NCBI RefSeq assembly: GCF_014486695.1
Contig: NZ_JACTAB010000004.1
Span: 62,001 to 126,000 of the forward strand
From: Flavobacterium buctense
Lineage (GTDB): Bacteria > Bacteroidota > Bacteroidia > Flavobacteriales > Flavobacteriaceae
Length of the DNA stretch: 64,000 nt
Direction of reading: 5' to 3'
This document shows, in pieces, positions 1-8,766 of the stretch. Position 1 is the stretch's first letter. Each line of letters opens with the position of its first letter. The notes beneath the pieces are model-generated. The model searched no databases. It saw only the letters and a list, made by a program, of their open reading frames with translations, and was not told the DNA's origin. The translations under genes and the position numbers were made by a program.

Positions 1-585
1 CTAAAAGAAATTCACCATCGTGTGAAAAATAATTTGGAGGTCGTTTCGAGTTTATTAGCCTTGCAATCCGCTCAAATTGACGATCCTAATACAAAAGACG
101 CCATGGCTGAAAGTCAAAACCGCGTCAATTCTATTGGGATTGTACATCAAAAACTCTATCAAGGAACCAATTTGGGTGCCATAGAAATGAAAGACTATTT
201 TTTAAATCTAAGCGAAAGTATACTCGATAGTTTTGGTGCCGAAGAGCGAGTAGAGCTTAACCTTGCCATGGAAAAATTAGATTTAGATATTGATACCGCT
301 GTTCCTTTGGGATTAATTATAAATGAATTATTGACCAATACCATCAAATACGCTTTCCCAAAAGGCGAAAAAGGTACTGTTACTATCAAGATGGAAAGAA
401 AAAAAGGCAACATTCTTCACTTAGAAGTGGCTGACAATGGCGTTGGAAAATCGGGAATCACACACGGAACCGGTTTTGGAGGTCAACTGGTTTCCTTACT
501 CACTAATCAATTAAACGGCACCATGCGGGAAGATAGTCAAAATGGTACTGCTATTATATTTGATTTCAAATTAAAGGCTGCGTAA
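1..585 (+). CDS. Sensor histidine kinase, C-terminal part (HisKA_2 type)
   Basis: The reading frame is open from base 1, so the N-terminal sensor part lies outside the window. The visible 194 residues begin just before the phospho-acceptor box EIHHRVKNNL, with the His pair at visible residues 5-6, which is the HisKA_2 form found in short cytoplasmic or PAS-linked kinases. An HATPase_c domain follows, with the N-box around NELLTNTIKYAFP (about residues 107-119), the G1 motif VADNGVG and a glycine-rich GTGFGGQLV segment. It should autophosphorylate on His and pass phosphate to a response regulator, but no regulator is encoded downstream here. The GTG at base 22 is not the start, because the H-box lies before it. 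Confidence 0.9.
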   Translation, partial: LKEIHHRVKNNLEVVSSLLALQSAQIDDPNTKDAMAESQNRVNSIGIVHQKLYQGTNLGAIEMKDYFLNLSESILDSFGAEERVELNLAMEKLDLDIDTAVPLGLIINELLTNTIKYAFPKGEKGTVTIKMERKKGNILHLEVADNGVGKSGITHGTGFGGQLVSLLTNQLNGTMREDSQNGTAIIFDFKLKAA

Positions 586-599
586 AGCCTATTCCAATA

Positions 600-622
600 A
601 TTTATTTAACCGATAAATAAAT
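600..622. repeat. AT-only 9-bp hairpin after the kinase gene
   Basis: ATTTATTTA (600-608) and TAAATAAAT (614-622) pair perfectly around a 5-base loop. It sits 15 bases after the kinase stop codon. It has no G-C pairs and no T-run, so it is a poor intrinsic terminator and may be fortuitous. Confidence 0.35.
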
Positions 623-744
623 CCCTTGCTTCGGACAGTATTGATGCCCATTCGTCCTAATTTGTTTTTGTTTCTTATTGATTAACTGTTACTTAGAGGT
701 AGAATTAATAGTAATTCTATTGAACCAATAAAAAACTAACAATC

Positions 745-1488
745 ATGAAAAACAAATTCTATTCAACAGTGAAGAACCTGTTTCTTCTCTTGATGCTTAT
801 CCCTTTAATAGGCATAAGTCAGACCAAAAATGTGATTTCCACCAGTCGTGTATTTCCCAAAATTGACAAGCAACTTGAATTTGAAAAAGCATTGGCAATT
901 CATGCCAAAAAGTATCACACAGGAGATGTCAAATGGCGAGTATTTCAAATTCAGTCCGGACCGGATGCCGGAGGGTATCATATAGTTGAAGGACCAAAGT
1001 CTTGGGAATCTGAAGATGTTCGCGGGGATATTAATGAAGCACACAATAATGATTGGCATAAAAATGTAACCGTCTATTTAACTGATAGACAGTCAAGTGG
1101 TTATTCTGTTTATGTCGATTCATTGAGTACTGTTGCCGTTGGTGATTACTCAGACAAAGTTCAAGTAACACACATTTACCCAAAAATTGGTTGTGGTTAT
1201 AAAGTGGCTACCATGCTTAAAAGTTTAAAAGCGGCATGGGCGGCAGAAGGTTCAACGATTGCCGTTTATGAAGTTAATGGTTCAGGAGAACCACAATTTG
1301 CCATAGCCAGAAGATACAAACAAGGACTTAAAGAAAAAGCAGATGGCTTTAGAACGTCATTTGTAGACACTTATGAAAAGATTCATGGTAAAGGTTCTTG
1401 GGGATTATACATGGATAATATTAAAGAATATTACGATGATGTTTGGAGTGAAATAATTTTTTATCGGGCTGATTTGAGTTCGAATTAA
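745..1488 (+). CDS. Exported protein of unknown function, two similar halves
   Basis: The family is not recognised. The 247-residue product starts with a Sec signal peptide: basic MKNKFYSTVKN, a hydrophobic core, and likely cleavage near GISQT at residue 26. The mature part shows two stretches of similar layout. Each opens with a beta strand ending in YPKI or FPKI (residues about 34-40 and 143-148), then a helix, then a strand with an aromatic residue. This is reminiscent of a tandem dimeric alpha/beta barrel fold (ABM/ferredoxin-like), an inference from pattern only. A weak hairpin terminator follows at 1515-1546, so the gene is probably monocistronic. Confidence 0.7.
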   Translation: MKNKFYSTVKNLFLLLMLIPLIGISQTKNVISTSRVFPKIDKQLEFEKALAIHAKKYHTGDVKWRVFQIQSGPDAGGYHIVEGPKSWESEDVRGDINEAHNNDWHKNVTVYLTDRQSSGYSVYVDSLSTVAVGDYSDKVQVTHIYPKIGCGYKVATMLKSLKAAWAAEGSTIAVYEVNGSGEPQFAIARRYKQGLKEKADGFRTSFVDTYEKIHGKGSWGLYMDNIKEYYDDVWSEIIFYRADLSSN

Positions 1489-1514
1489 TACTAAAAATCA
1501 TTTAATAATTGATT

Positions 1515-1546
1515 AAGCCTTCAGTGTCATAAAACTTTGAGGGCTT
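1515..1546 (+). terminator. Terminator-like hairpin after the 745-1488 gene
   Basis: AAGCCTTCA (1515-1523) pairs with TGAGGGCTT (1538-1546), with one G-T wobble and a 14-base loop. The following T-run is short, so termination may be weak. Confidence 0.5.
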
Positions 1547-1565
1547 TACTTAAAAACCAAACAGT

Positions 1566-2078
1566 ATGAAAAAAATAATTCTTTTAGGACTTGCAATAGT
1601 TCTTTCGCTTAGCGCTTGTAATCAAGAAAAGCGTTACACCCAACAATCGCCTGAAATCGATTCGTACAAAAAATTAATGGAAGCTTATAAAACCCAAAAA
1701 TGGGATGAATTTCCAAATCATTATGCCGATACTGCCAAAATAGCCAACAATGTTGTCAAAAAGAAAGGCATTTCAGTGGCAGAAGCCATTAAAAAAAATC
1801 AAGATGATGCAGCCTTATTCAATTGGGTTGTAGAAAATGAAGAATATGAAATGGTCGTTACAGACAAGAAAGAAACTTGGGTTAACTTTTGGGGATTGTG
1901 GAAAGGAACGCTCAAATCAAGTGGTAAAGTATATGAAGTTCCGTTTCACAATACCGCGCGTTTTATTGATGGCAAAATCGTAGAAGAATATGGTTATTGG
2001 GATAATTCAGCAATTATGATGGATTTGATAAACCAACCTGAAGTTGCTGTGAAGCCAACCGATACTATTTCAAAATAA
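1566..2078 (+). CDS. NTF2/SnoaL-like lipoprotein
   Basis: A 170-residue lipoprotein: the lipobox LSAC puts the acylated Cys at residue 18, followed by NQEKR. The body has the pattern of a SnoaL/NTF2-fold domain: a helix with YKKLMEAYKTQKWDEF, then alternating helices and strands ending in EEYGYWDNSAIMMDL. No catalytic set can be assigned; such domains bind or isomerise small hydrophobic ligands, or only dimerise. It is separated from the next gene by a strong terminator hairpin at 2098-2132. Two more genes downstream (3088-3966 and 7016-8749) carry the same fold. Confidence 0.75.
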   Translation: MKKIILLGLAIVLSLSACNQEKRYTQQSPEIDSYKKLMEAYKTQKWDEFPNHYADTAKIANNVVKKKGISVAEAIKKNQDDAALFNWVVENEEYEMVVTDKKETWVNFWGLWKGTLKSSGKVYEVPFHNTARFIDGKIVEEYGYWDNSAIMMDLINQPEVAVKPTDTISK

Positions 2079-2097
2079 CAATTGTTAATTCAGAAAG

Positions 2098-2132
2098 CCT
2101 ACAAGATTTCAAGCGTCTTGTAGGTTTTTTTT
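2098..2132 (+). terminator. Strong intrinsic terminator at the operon boundary
   Basis: CCTACAAGA (2098-2106) pairs perfectly with TCTTGTAGG (2116-2124) around a 9-base loop, followed by eight T. The next start codon is at 2146, only 13 bases after the T-run, so this hairpin either ends the 1566-2078 transcript or sits in the leader of the following 11-gene run. Confidence 0.85.
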
Positions 2133-2145
2133 AATTGAATTAAAG

Positions 2146-3081
2146 ATGAAAAAAGTTGGCATTATCGGTGGTTCAGGTTATATTGGAAGCTTTATCACCA
2201 AACTATTTTTAGAAACCGGTTACCAAGTAAAAGTATCGGCTACAGATATTACCCGAGAAGACAAATACCAACACTTGATGCTGTTTCCAAACACTGAAAA
2301 TTTGTACATCAGTGAGCTGAACGTGACAGATAGTAAGCAATTGGAAGATTTTGTAACCGATTGTGATTATGTCATCCACGGCGGAACTCCTTTTGTATTG
2401 GATTTTCAAGATGCTGAAAAGGAACTGTTTGCCCCAACGATTAACGGAACCATAAACTTTTTGGAAACAATTCAGAGAACTAAGAACATTGAAAAAGTAG
2501 TTTTAATTGCTTCCGTAGCCGGATGGAACACCAATTTTCCTTTACCCGCCGAAGGAAAGGATTTCTACGACACTTTTGACGAAACTGACAAAAGATTTAC
2601 TAGTACCGAAAGCCATCCTTATGCACAAGCTAAATTCATAGCTAATCAGGTGGTAGAACAATTTATAAAAAACAATTCGAAATTATCTTTCGAAATTACT
2701 TCCGTTTCTCCGGTAGCTGTAATGGGAAAAGCATTGTCAAATCGTGAAGATTCGACTTCAAACGGATTGCAATTTTTAATTAAAAACAAAATCGTTCCCA
2801 ATGATTTTATCCAATTTTTATATGAAAATGATGTCCCGTTTGCTATGGTAGACGTCGCAGATGTTGCTCAGGCAGTTTTTAAAGCTACTATTACTAAAGG
2901 TTTGCACGGCAAAGATTATTTGCTAAGTAGCGAGACTTATAAAGTGTCTGATATGCACGAAATGCTGAATGGGAGAGAACCTGTTTCAAGTGCCAAAATA
3001 GTTTATAAAAATGACTTGGCTAAAAGAGATTTAGGGATTTCATTTCGTCCGGTCAAAGAAACATTTAGAAACCAACAATAA
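2146..3081 (+). CDS. NAD(P)-dependent epimerase/dehydratase (extended SDR)
   Basis: A 311-residue extended short-chain dehydrogenase/reductase. The nucleotide-binding motif GGSGYIG is at residues 8-14, and the active-site Tyr-Lys pair appears as YAQAK near residue 164. The layout most resembles dihydroflavonol-4-reductase/aldehyde-reductase-like proteins that use NAD(P)H on a small carbonyl substrate, but the substrate is unknown. It has no signal peptide, so it is cytoplasmic. It is the first gene of a run with 1-25 base spacing that continues to 14445. Confidence 0.85.
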   Translation: MKKVGIIGGSGYIGSFITKLFLETGYQVKVSATDITREDKYQHLMLFPNTENLYISELNVTDSKQLEDFVTDCDYVIHGGTPFVLDFQDAEKELFAPTINGTINFLETIQRTKNIEKVVLIASVAGWNTNFPLPAEGKDFYDTFDETDKRFTSTESHPYAQAKFIANQVVEQFIKNNSKLSFEITSVSPVAVMGKALSNREDSTSNGLQFLIKNKIVPNDFIQFLYENDVPFAMVDVADVAQAVFKATITKGLHGKDYLLSSETYKVSDMHEMLNGREPVSSAKIVYKNDLAKRDLGISFRPVKETFRNQQ

Positions 3082-3087
3082 ACCATT

Positions 3088-3966
3088 ATGAAAAAAGTAA
3101 TCTTAATATTTTTAATCATCATCTTGAGCATTTCATCTGCATTTTCTCAAAAAAGCAACACTGAAAAAGACATCAAAATGTACACTCAAGTTTGGGATAA
3201 CATCATCAATAAAGGACAAATCAATTTAATTAACAGTGATAATTTTGATACTGGCATTACATTGGTCACCAGTCCTGAAAATATTGTTGGTATCGATAAA
3301 TTTAAAGCCTATTATCAAAACTTTATAACCGGATTTTCGGAGGTGCAATTCACCATAGTTGATGTTTTCGGTCAAGGCGATAAAATAGTAAAGCATTGGA
3401 GTTTTAAAGGAAAACACACCGGTAATTTCTTCGGTATTTCGGCAACCGATAGAAGGCGTAACATAGAAGGCGTAACACTTGTGAAAATGAAAAACGGAAA
3501 GATTTTACAAGAGCAAGACTTTATGGATAATACCGTTTTTATGCAACAATTGGGATTGACTTCTAATCCGGCAAATGTTGGGATTATTGATGGATTGTAT
3601 AAAGCCTTTGCCGTTGGAGATATTCCAAAAGTATTGATCCGTTTAGACGAAAAAGTGATATGGAATGAAGCTGAAGGCAATAAATACGCCGATGGCAATC
3701 CTTACATTGGACCGGAAGCTGTATTAAACGGTGTTTTTACCCGTATTGGTGCCGAACACGAATATTTTAAATTGGTCAATATTGAATTGCACGACATGAC
3801 CAACAATCAAGTTTTAGCGACATTGCGTTACCAAGGAAAACTTAAGAAAAACGGAACTGCTTTTGATGCTCAAGTGGCACATCTTTGGACGCTAAAAGAC
3901 GGCAAAGTCGTTGCTTTTCAACAATATGTAGATACTAAAAAACTTGCCGATACTGAGGCGAAATAA
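3088..3966 (+). CDS. Exported protein with two fused SnoaL/NTF2-like domains
   Basis: A 292-residue protein with a signal peptide (cleavage near AFSQK, residue 21). It carries two SnoaL-type domains in tandem. The first (about residues 25-150) has the ester-cyclase-like pattern of a central conserved strand, KIVKHWSFKGKHTG, and a C-terminal strand ending GKILQEQDFMDN. The second (about 160-285) repeats this as LATLRYQGKLKKNG and GKVVAFQQYVDT. Six bases separate it from the epimerase and eight from the MFS gene. Ligand or activity is unknown; fusion of two copies suggests an internal pseudo-dimer. Confidence 0.8.
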   Translation: MKKVILIFLIIILSISSAFSQKSNTEKDIKMYTQVWDNIINKGQINLINSDNFDTGITLVTSPENIVGIDKFKAYYQNFITGFSEVQFTIVDVFGQGDKIVKHWSFKGKHTGNFFGISATDRRRNIEGVTLVKMKNGKILQEQDFMDNTVFMQQLGLTSNPANVGIIDGLYKAFAVGDIPKVLIRLDEKVIWNEAEGNKYADGNPYIGPEAVLNGVFTRIGAEHEYFKLVNIELHDMTNNQVLATLRYQGKLKKNGTAFDAQVAHLWTLKDGKVVAFQQYVDTKKLADTEAK

Positions 3967-3974
3967 TTAAGTCT

Positions 3975-5351
3975 ATGAATTCAACCTTAAACCTTTCAAT
4001 TAAAACCAAAAAAGCTTTTCCCTCACTTTCGGAAAACTCCACTCTTCGTTATTTCCACTTCATTGCTTTGTATTTTGCACAGGGCATTCCCGAAGGAATG
4101 TTGTTTTATGGTATTCCGGCTTGGATGGCAATGAACGGCAAAACTCCGGGGGAAATAGCGGGTTTCGCAGTAGCTTGTGGCTTGCCTTGGAGTTTTAAAT
4201 TTATAGTAGCGCCACTTATGGATCGCTATACTTATTTACCTATGGGTCGAAAAAGACCTTGGGTACTTTTAGGACAATTGGGTTTAATTTTAAGTTGCCT
4301 TTATATGGCTAATGTTCCCGATCCATTAAATAATCTCAACCAATTTATGATTGCAGGTTTTATTGTTTCTTTTTTTGGTGCTTTTCAAGATGTGGCTACC
4401 GATGGAATGGCTGTAGATATAATCCCGGTCGACCAACAAGCTCGTGCTAATGGTTTGATGTGGGGTTCAAAAATGGTGGCCATTTCTACTACACTCGCCT
4501 TGGGAACTTGGTTATTGAATGAATACAATTTTACCGTTTCTATAATAACGCTTGCAGCAATGATTGGAATTATTATGTTAGTTCCGTTATTTGTAAGAGA
4601 AAGACAAGACGAGAAAATAGTGCCTTGGGCTACCGGAAAAGCATCACCAGAAACAAAAAAACTGCAACTAACCAATTGGACGGCTATTTTCAAATCTTTA
4701 TACCGTGTTTTTAGTTTGCGGAATTCTTTAATACTGGCTTTAATAGCTTTCACAACTCAGGGTTCTTATAATTATCTTGATGTTTTGTTACCCATTTTCA
4801 CAGTAACTGAATTGGGCTGGAGCAATCTCGAATATTCCCAAGTATATGCAACAGCAACCCTAATCGGTGGAATTAGCGGGATGGTCATTGGTGGCTTTTT
4901 GATTGATAAATTTGGAAAAAAGCTAATGATGAATATCTATTTTTTCATCCTGATAGCTTCAACTGTAACTTTGGTTTTTGTAAAATCTTATTGGGTTAAT
5001 GCAACTTTTATTTATGCCTTTATGCTACTATTTAATATAATGAATGTTTTTGCTTCTATTGGTCTTTTTGCCATTGCCATGCAATGCTGTTGGAAAAAAG
5101 TCTCGGCCAGCCAATTCACTCTTTACATGACTATTGCCAATCTTGGGCGAATAGCTTTAGCCGCATTAATTGGTCCGATAAAGGCCAATTTCAGTTGGGA
5201 AATCACACTGTTGGGTTTTGCAATTATGATTGGATTTGCATGGTTACTGTTGCAGTTTTTAAATATTAGTAAGCAAGTGGAAGGAGTAGTTAAATTAGAA
5301 AATAGCGATATAGAAAAACGAGGCACAATAGTGAGTTTAACAAAGGTTTAA
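3975..5351 (+). CDS. MFS transporter, AmpG/acetyl-CoA-transporter-like (PAT group)
   Basis: A 458-residue inner-membrane protein with about 12 hydrophobic segments. The N-terminal part has YFAQGIPEGMLFYGIPAWM, then APLMDRY and MGRKRPWVLLGQ. The loop motif FFGAFQDVATDGMAVD (about residues 136-150) matches the QD..vDa signature of the AmpG and acetyl-CoA transporter (PAT) group of MFS carriers. A second MFS-type loop, GGFLIDKFGKK, sits near residue 311. AmpG imports anhydromuropeptides in enterobacteria, but the substrate here is unknown. A putative membrane acyltransferase two genes downstream (5816-6991) makes an acyl-group or sugar substrate plausible. Confidence 0.8.
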   Translation: MNSTLNLSIKTKKAFPSLSENSTLRYFHFIALYFAQGIPEGMLFYGIPAWMAMNGKTPGEIAGFAVACGLPWSFKFIVAPLMDRYTYLPMGRKRPWVLLGQLGLILSCLYMANVPDPLNNLNQFMIAGFIVSFFGAFQDVATDGMAVDIIPVDQQARANGLMWGSKMVAISTTLALGTWLLNEYNFTVSIITLAAMIGIIMLVPLFVRERQDEKIVPWATGKASPETKKLQLTNWTAIFKSLYRVFSLRNSLILALIAFTTQGSYNYLDVLLPIFTVTELGWSNLEYSQVYATATLIGGISGMVIGGFLIDKFGKKLMMNIYFFILIASTVTLVFVKSYWVNATFIYAFMLLFNIMNVFASIGLFAIAMQCCWKKVSASQFTLYMTIANLGRIALAALIGPIKANFSWEITLLGFAIMIGFAWLLLQFLNISKQVEGVVKLENSDIEKRGTIVSLTKV

Positions 5352-5369
5352 ATATAAAATTCAACCAAT

Positions 5370-5819
5370 ATGAAAAAAATAATTTTAATACTAGTTCCAT
5401 TCTTGTTTTTTGGGGTTATTCAAGCACAAGAAACTGTTTCGTTCTCTTTCAATCATTTAGCCTTGTCTGTAAAAAATCTTAACGAATCCGCTGCTTTTTA
5501 TAACGAAGTTTTAGGGTTAGAAGAAATCACGAATAAGACTAAAATCGAAGGTATTCGCTGGTTTTCCTTTGGAGAAGGAAAAGAGTTGCACCTGGTTTCT
5601 ATTGTAAAAGAACCGGTTATTTTAAATAAAGCGGTTCATTTTGCACTTTCAACATCAAATTTTGATAACTTTATCAAAAGGCTGGAGGAGAAGAAAATAA
5701 CTTATTCGGATTGGCCGGGGGTTACTAATAAAGTTACTTTGAGAGCTGACGGAGTCAAACAGATATATTTTCAAGATCCGAATGGGTATTGGATTGAAGT
5801 AAATAGTGTTGTAAAATGA
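5370..5819 (+). CDS. Exported VOC-family (glyoxalase/bleomycin resistance fold) protein
   Basis: A 149-residue protein with a signal peptide (MKKIILILVPFLFFGVIQAQE) and one vicinal-oxygen-chelate domain. It shows the usual opening FNHLALSVKNLNESAAFYNEVLGLE and closing VKQIYFQDPNGYWIEVN. Candidate metal ligands are His at about residue 31, His at about 73 and Glu near residue 143. VOC proteins are usually cytoplasmic, so the signal peptide is unusual. The stop overlaps the next start by 4 bases (ATGA), indicating translational coupling with the DUF1624 protein. Confidence 0.8.
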   Translation: MKKIILILVPFLFFGVIQAQETVSFSFNHLALSVKNLNESAAFYNEVLGLEEITNKTKIEGIRWFSFGEGKELHLVSIVKEPVILNKAVHFALSTSNFDNFIKRLEEKKITYSDWPGVTNKVTLRADGVKQIYFQDPNGYWIEVNSVVK

Positions 5820-6991
5820 TAGAAACAATTACAAAACAAAGAATACAATCTATAGATTTTTTAAAAGGTTTAGTAATGATCATTATGGCACTCGATCATG
5901 TGAGAGATTATTTTCATTACTCGGCTTTCTTTTATGATCCAACCGATCCCACACAAACGTCATTCCCCATTTTCTTTACCCGATTTATAACCCATTTTTG
6001 TGCTCCTGCATTTTGTTTTCTTGCCGGGACTTCCGCTTTTATGGTTGGCATGAGAAAATCTAAATCTGAATTATCCGGTTTTCTTTTAAAACGCGGTATT
6101 TGGTTGGTTTTTATCGAAATGACTGTTGTCAATTTTGCTTGGTATTTTGATGTTTATTTTAGAAGTCCGGGTTTGCTGGTAATTTGGTCTTTAGGTATCA
6201 GTATGATCGTTTTAGCGGCTTTAATTCATCTACCGCGGAAAGCTATTTTAGCATTTAGTTTGCTGCTCATTTTTGGACACAATCTTTTAAATACAATCCA
6301 TTTTGAAGGAAATGTTTTTTGGGCAATACTCCATGAATTTGCTTTTTTCAAGCTTACCGATAGTGTTGAGTTTGTTGTTGGTTATCCGATTATTCCGTGG
6401 ATTGCCGTAATGGCGTTGGGGTATTATTTTGGTTCTTTTTATGACAAATCATTTGAAGTTGTAAAAAGGAAAAAGCTGTTTAACTTAATAGGTATTTTAG
6501 CAATCATCACCTTTATAATTTTAAGATTTACTAATTTATACGGAGATCCGGTTCTTTTTAAAGATTATGAAACTATAACCAAAGATTTGATTTCATTCTT
6601 TAATCCTTCTAAATATCCGCCTTCCTTGTTATACTTGCTAATGACATTGGGAACCACACTGCTAATTTTAGCAAACACGGAAAAAATAAAAGGCAAAGTG
6701 GTTGCCTTTTTCAGCACTTTTGGACGCGTACCTTTTTTCTATTACATTATACATATTTATCTAATTCACCTAATTGCGTTACTCTTTGCCGAACTTTCAG
6801 GATTTGGTTGGCGCATCATGATTTTACAAGATTGGGTGACGGAATCACCTTCTCTAAAAGGGTATGGATTTCCGCTTTGGGTAGTTTACAGCGTTTGGAT
6901 TTTAGTGATTATACTGCTATATCCTTTGTGTAAAAAATTTGATACCTATAAACAATCCCACAAAGAAAAATGGTGGCTCAGCTATTTATAA
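5816..6991 (+). CDS. DUF1624/HGSNAT-like membrane acyltransferase
   Basis: A 391-residue polytopic membrane protein. The N-terminal segment SIDFLKGLVMIIMALDHVRDYF (written in part) is the family hallmark: a conserved D-R/K-G loop and the LDHVRD motif near residues 27-32. The relatives include human heparan-alpha-glucosaminide N-acetyltransferase, which moves acetyl groups from cytosolic acetyl-CoA across a membrane to a sugar amine. Function here is inferred from the fold only. It overlaps the VOC gene by 4 bases. Confidence 0.75.
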   Translation: MIETITKQRIQSIDFLKGLVMIIMALDHVRDYFHYSAFFYDPTDPTQTSFPIFFTRFITHFCAPAFCFLAGTSAFMVGMRKSKSELSGFLLKRGIWLVFIEMTVVNFAWYFDVYFRSPGLLVIWSLGISMIVLAALIHLPRKAILAFSLLLIFGHNLLNTIHFEGNVFWAILHEFAFFKLTDSVEFVVGYPIIPWIAVMALGYYFGSFYDKSFEVVKRKKLFNLIGILAIITFIILRFTNLYGDPVLFKDYETITKDLISFFNPSKYPPSLLYLLMTLGTTLLILANTEKIKGKVVAFFSTFGRVPFFYYIIHIYLIHLIALLFAELSGFGWRIMILQDWVTESPSLKGYGFPLWVVYSVWILVIILLYPLCKKFDTYKQSHKEKWWLSYL

Positions 6992-7015
6992 AACAACCTT
7001 AATAAATTAAGTATT

Positions 7016-8749
7016 ATGAAAAGACTACTAAACTTCGTATTGCTAATTTCATGTAATTTACTTTTGGCGCAAACCTACATCACTAACGTAACGATTGCCG
7101 ATGTAGAAAAACAAAAACTAGTTCCAAATCAAACGGTAATAATTACTAAAGATTTGATTTCTAATATTCAATTGAGTAGTAAAATAAAGATTCCCGCAAG
7201 CGCTACTGTAATTGATGGTAAAGGCAAATTTCTATTGCCGGGATTGGTAGATGCCCATGTTCATTTCTTTCAAAATGGCGGATTATACACGCGTCCGGAT
7301 GCCATTGATTTTAGAAGCGAAATGCCTTATAACAAAGAAATCGATTTGGCGCATAACACTATGGAAGACAAATTACGCAGGTATTTGCAAAATGGGATTA
7401 CAACGGTTATCGACGTTGGAGCAACTTATAGTTTTTTAAAACAAAGAAAAGAGTTCGCAACTAAAGATTTTGCGCCAACCGTTTATATGACAGGCCCTTT
7501 GGCCACAACATATGAACCATCAGTCTATGAAAATTTAAAAGAAGACGAACCGTTTAATTTAGTCAAAACTGTTGAAGATGGAATTAAAATGGTCCAAAAT
7601 CAGTTACCGTTAAATCCGGATTTTATCAAAATTTGGTACATCACTGCTCGTGACAAAGATGGAATTGAAGCCAGCGCCAGAAAGAATTTACCCATTATCA
7701 AAGCCATAATTGAGGAAGCCCATAAAAACAAACTGAAAGTTGCGGTTCACGCCACAGAAAGAATCACAGCGCAATTAGCTGTAGAAGTCGGTTGCGATTT
7801 TTTAGTCCATAGCGTAGATGACGAACTGCTGAAAGACGATTTTGTGCAGTTACTCAAAAAAAACAAAACCATACTATGCCCAACTTTAATAGTGCACGAT
7901 GGTTATGTCAATACTTTTGGTCAAAAATTGCAATTCACCAACCACGATTTATTAAAATCTGACCCATTTCAATTGGGTTCTTTATTAGATTTAAAACATT
8001 TACCCGATACACTGCTGATCAATAATTATAAAAAAAGTGTGAATTCAGAAGCCTATATAGCTATGTCAGCCAAGGAAAATATCACTTGCAGTCAAAACCT
8101 AAAAAAGTTGTCTGATGCAGGCGTTACCATTGCCACCGGAACTGACGCTGGAAATATTGGCACTTTACATGCTTCCTCTTATTTGGCAGAATTAAAAGCC
8201 ATGCAAAATAGCGGCATGAGCATTTGGCAAATCATTCAGGCATCAACGATTAATGGCGCCAAAGTGTTGAATAAAGAAAATGAATTCGGAACCATCAGTA
8301 TTGGTAAAAAAGCCAACTTGATTTTATTGGACAACAATCCGATTGAAAACCTCGATAATATTACAAAAATCAATCGTGTCATCAATCGTGGCGTAGTTTT
8401 TAATCCGTCGGATTTAATTCCGGAAACACCGGAAGCTTTAGCGCAACGCCAATTAAATGCTTACAATCTCAGAGATTTGGAGGCTTTTTTGGAACCTTAT
8501 GCTGATGATGTTGAAATCTACAATTATCCCAACGAACTACAATCTAAAGGAAAAGATAAGATGCGAGAAGGTTATGCCGGAATGTTCAAGTCGGTAACCA
8601 ATTTGCATTGCGAATTAAAAGCAAGAATTGTGCAAGGCAATATTGTCATTGATAAAGAACGCGTACAATTTGGAAATCAATTCATTGAAGCTATTGCCAT
8701 TTACCACATTGAAAACGGAAAAATTAAGAAAGTCTATTTTATCAATTAA
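7016..8749 (+). CDS. Exported metal-dependent amidohydrolase with C-terminal SnoaL-like domain
   Basis: A 577-residue protein with a signal peptide (cleavage near LLAQT, residue 19). The amidohydrolase core has the metal motif DAHVHF (His81, His83), a candidate carboxylated Lys at DFIKIWY (Lys204), His244 in VAVHATE, His264 in FLVHSVDD, and Asp376 in TGTDAGN. This complete binuclear set resembles imidazolonepropionase/prolidase-type members. A second domain (about 475-577) with the NTF2/SnoaL pattern is fused at the C terminus, which is uncommon. It probably cleaves an amide, imide or dipeptide in the periplasm; the substrate is unknown. Confidence 0.85.
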   Translation: MKRLLNFVLLISCNLLLAQTYITNVTIADVEKQKLVPNQTVIITKDLISNIQLSSKIKIPASATVIDGKGKFLLPGLVDAHVHFFQNGGLYTRPDAIDFRSEMPYNKEIDLAHNTMEDKLRRYLQNGITTVIDVGATYSFLKQRKEFATKDFAPTVYMTGPLATTYEPSVYENLKEDEPFNLVKTVEDGIKMVQNQLPLNPDFIKIWYITARDKDGIEASARKNLPIIKAIIEEAHKNKLKVAVHATERITAQLAVEVGCDFLVHSVDDELLKDDFVQLLKKNKTILCPTLIVHDGYVNTFGQKLQFTNHDLLKSDPFQLGSLLDLKHLPDTLLINNYKKSVNSEAYIAMSAKENITCSQNLKKLSDAGVTIATGTDAGNIGTLHASSYLAELKAMQNSGMSIWQIIQASTINGAKVLNKENEFGTISIGKKANLILLDNNPIENLDNITKINRVINRGVVFNPSDLIPETPEALAQRQLNAYNLRDLEAFLEPYADDVEIYNYPNELQSKGKDKMREGYAGMFKSVTNLHCELKARIVQGNIVIDKERVQFGNQFIEAIAIYHIENGKIKKVYFIN

Positions 8750-8766
8750 ACACTAAATAAAAAAAT

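Noticed and set aside
195..413. Minus-strand frame within the histidine kinase gene
   Set aside because: Fully inside a well-supported kinase domain; an opposite-strand shadow.
5084..5269. Plus-strand frame inside the MFS gene
   Set aside because: Out of frame with the MFS protein and lacking any own features.
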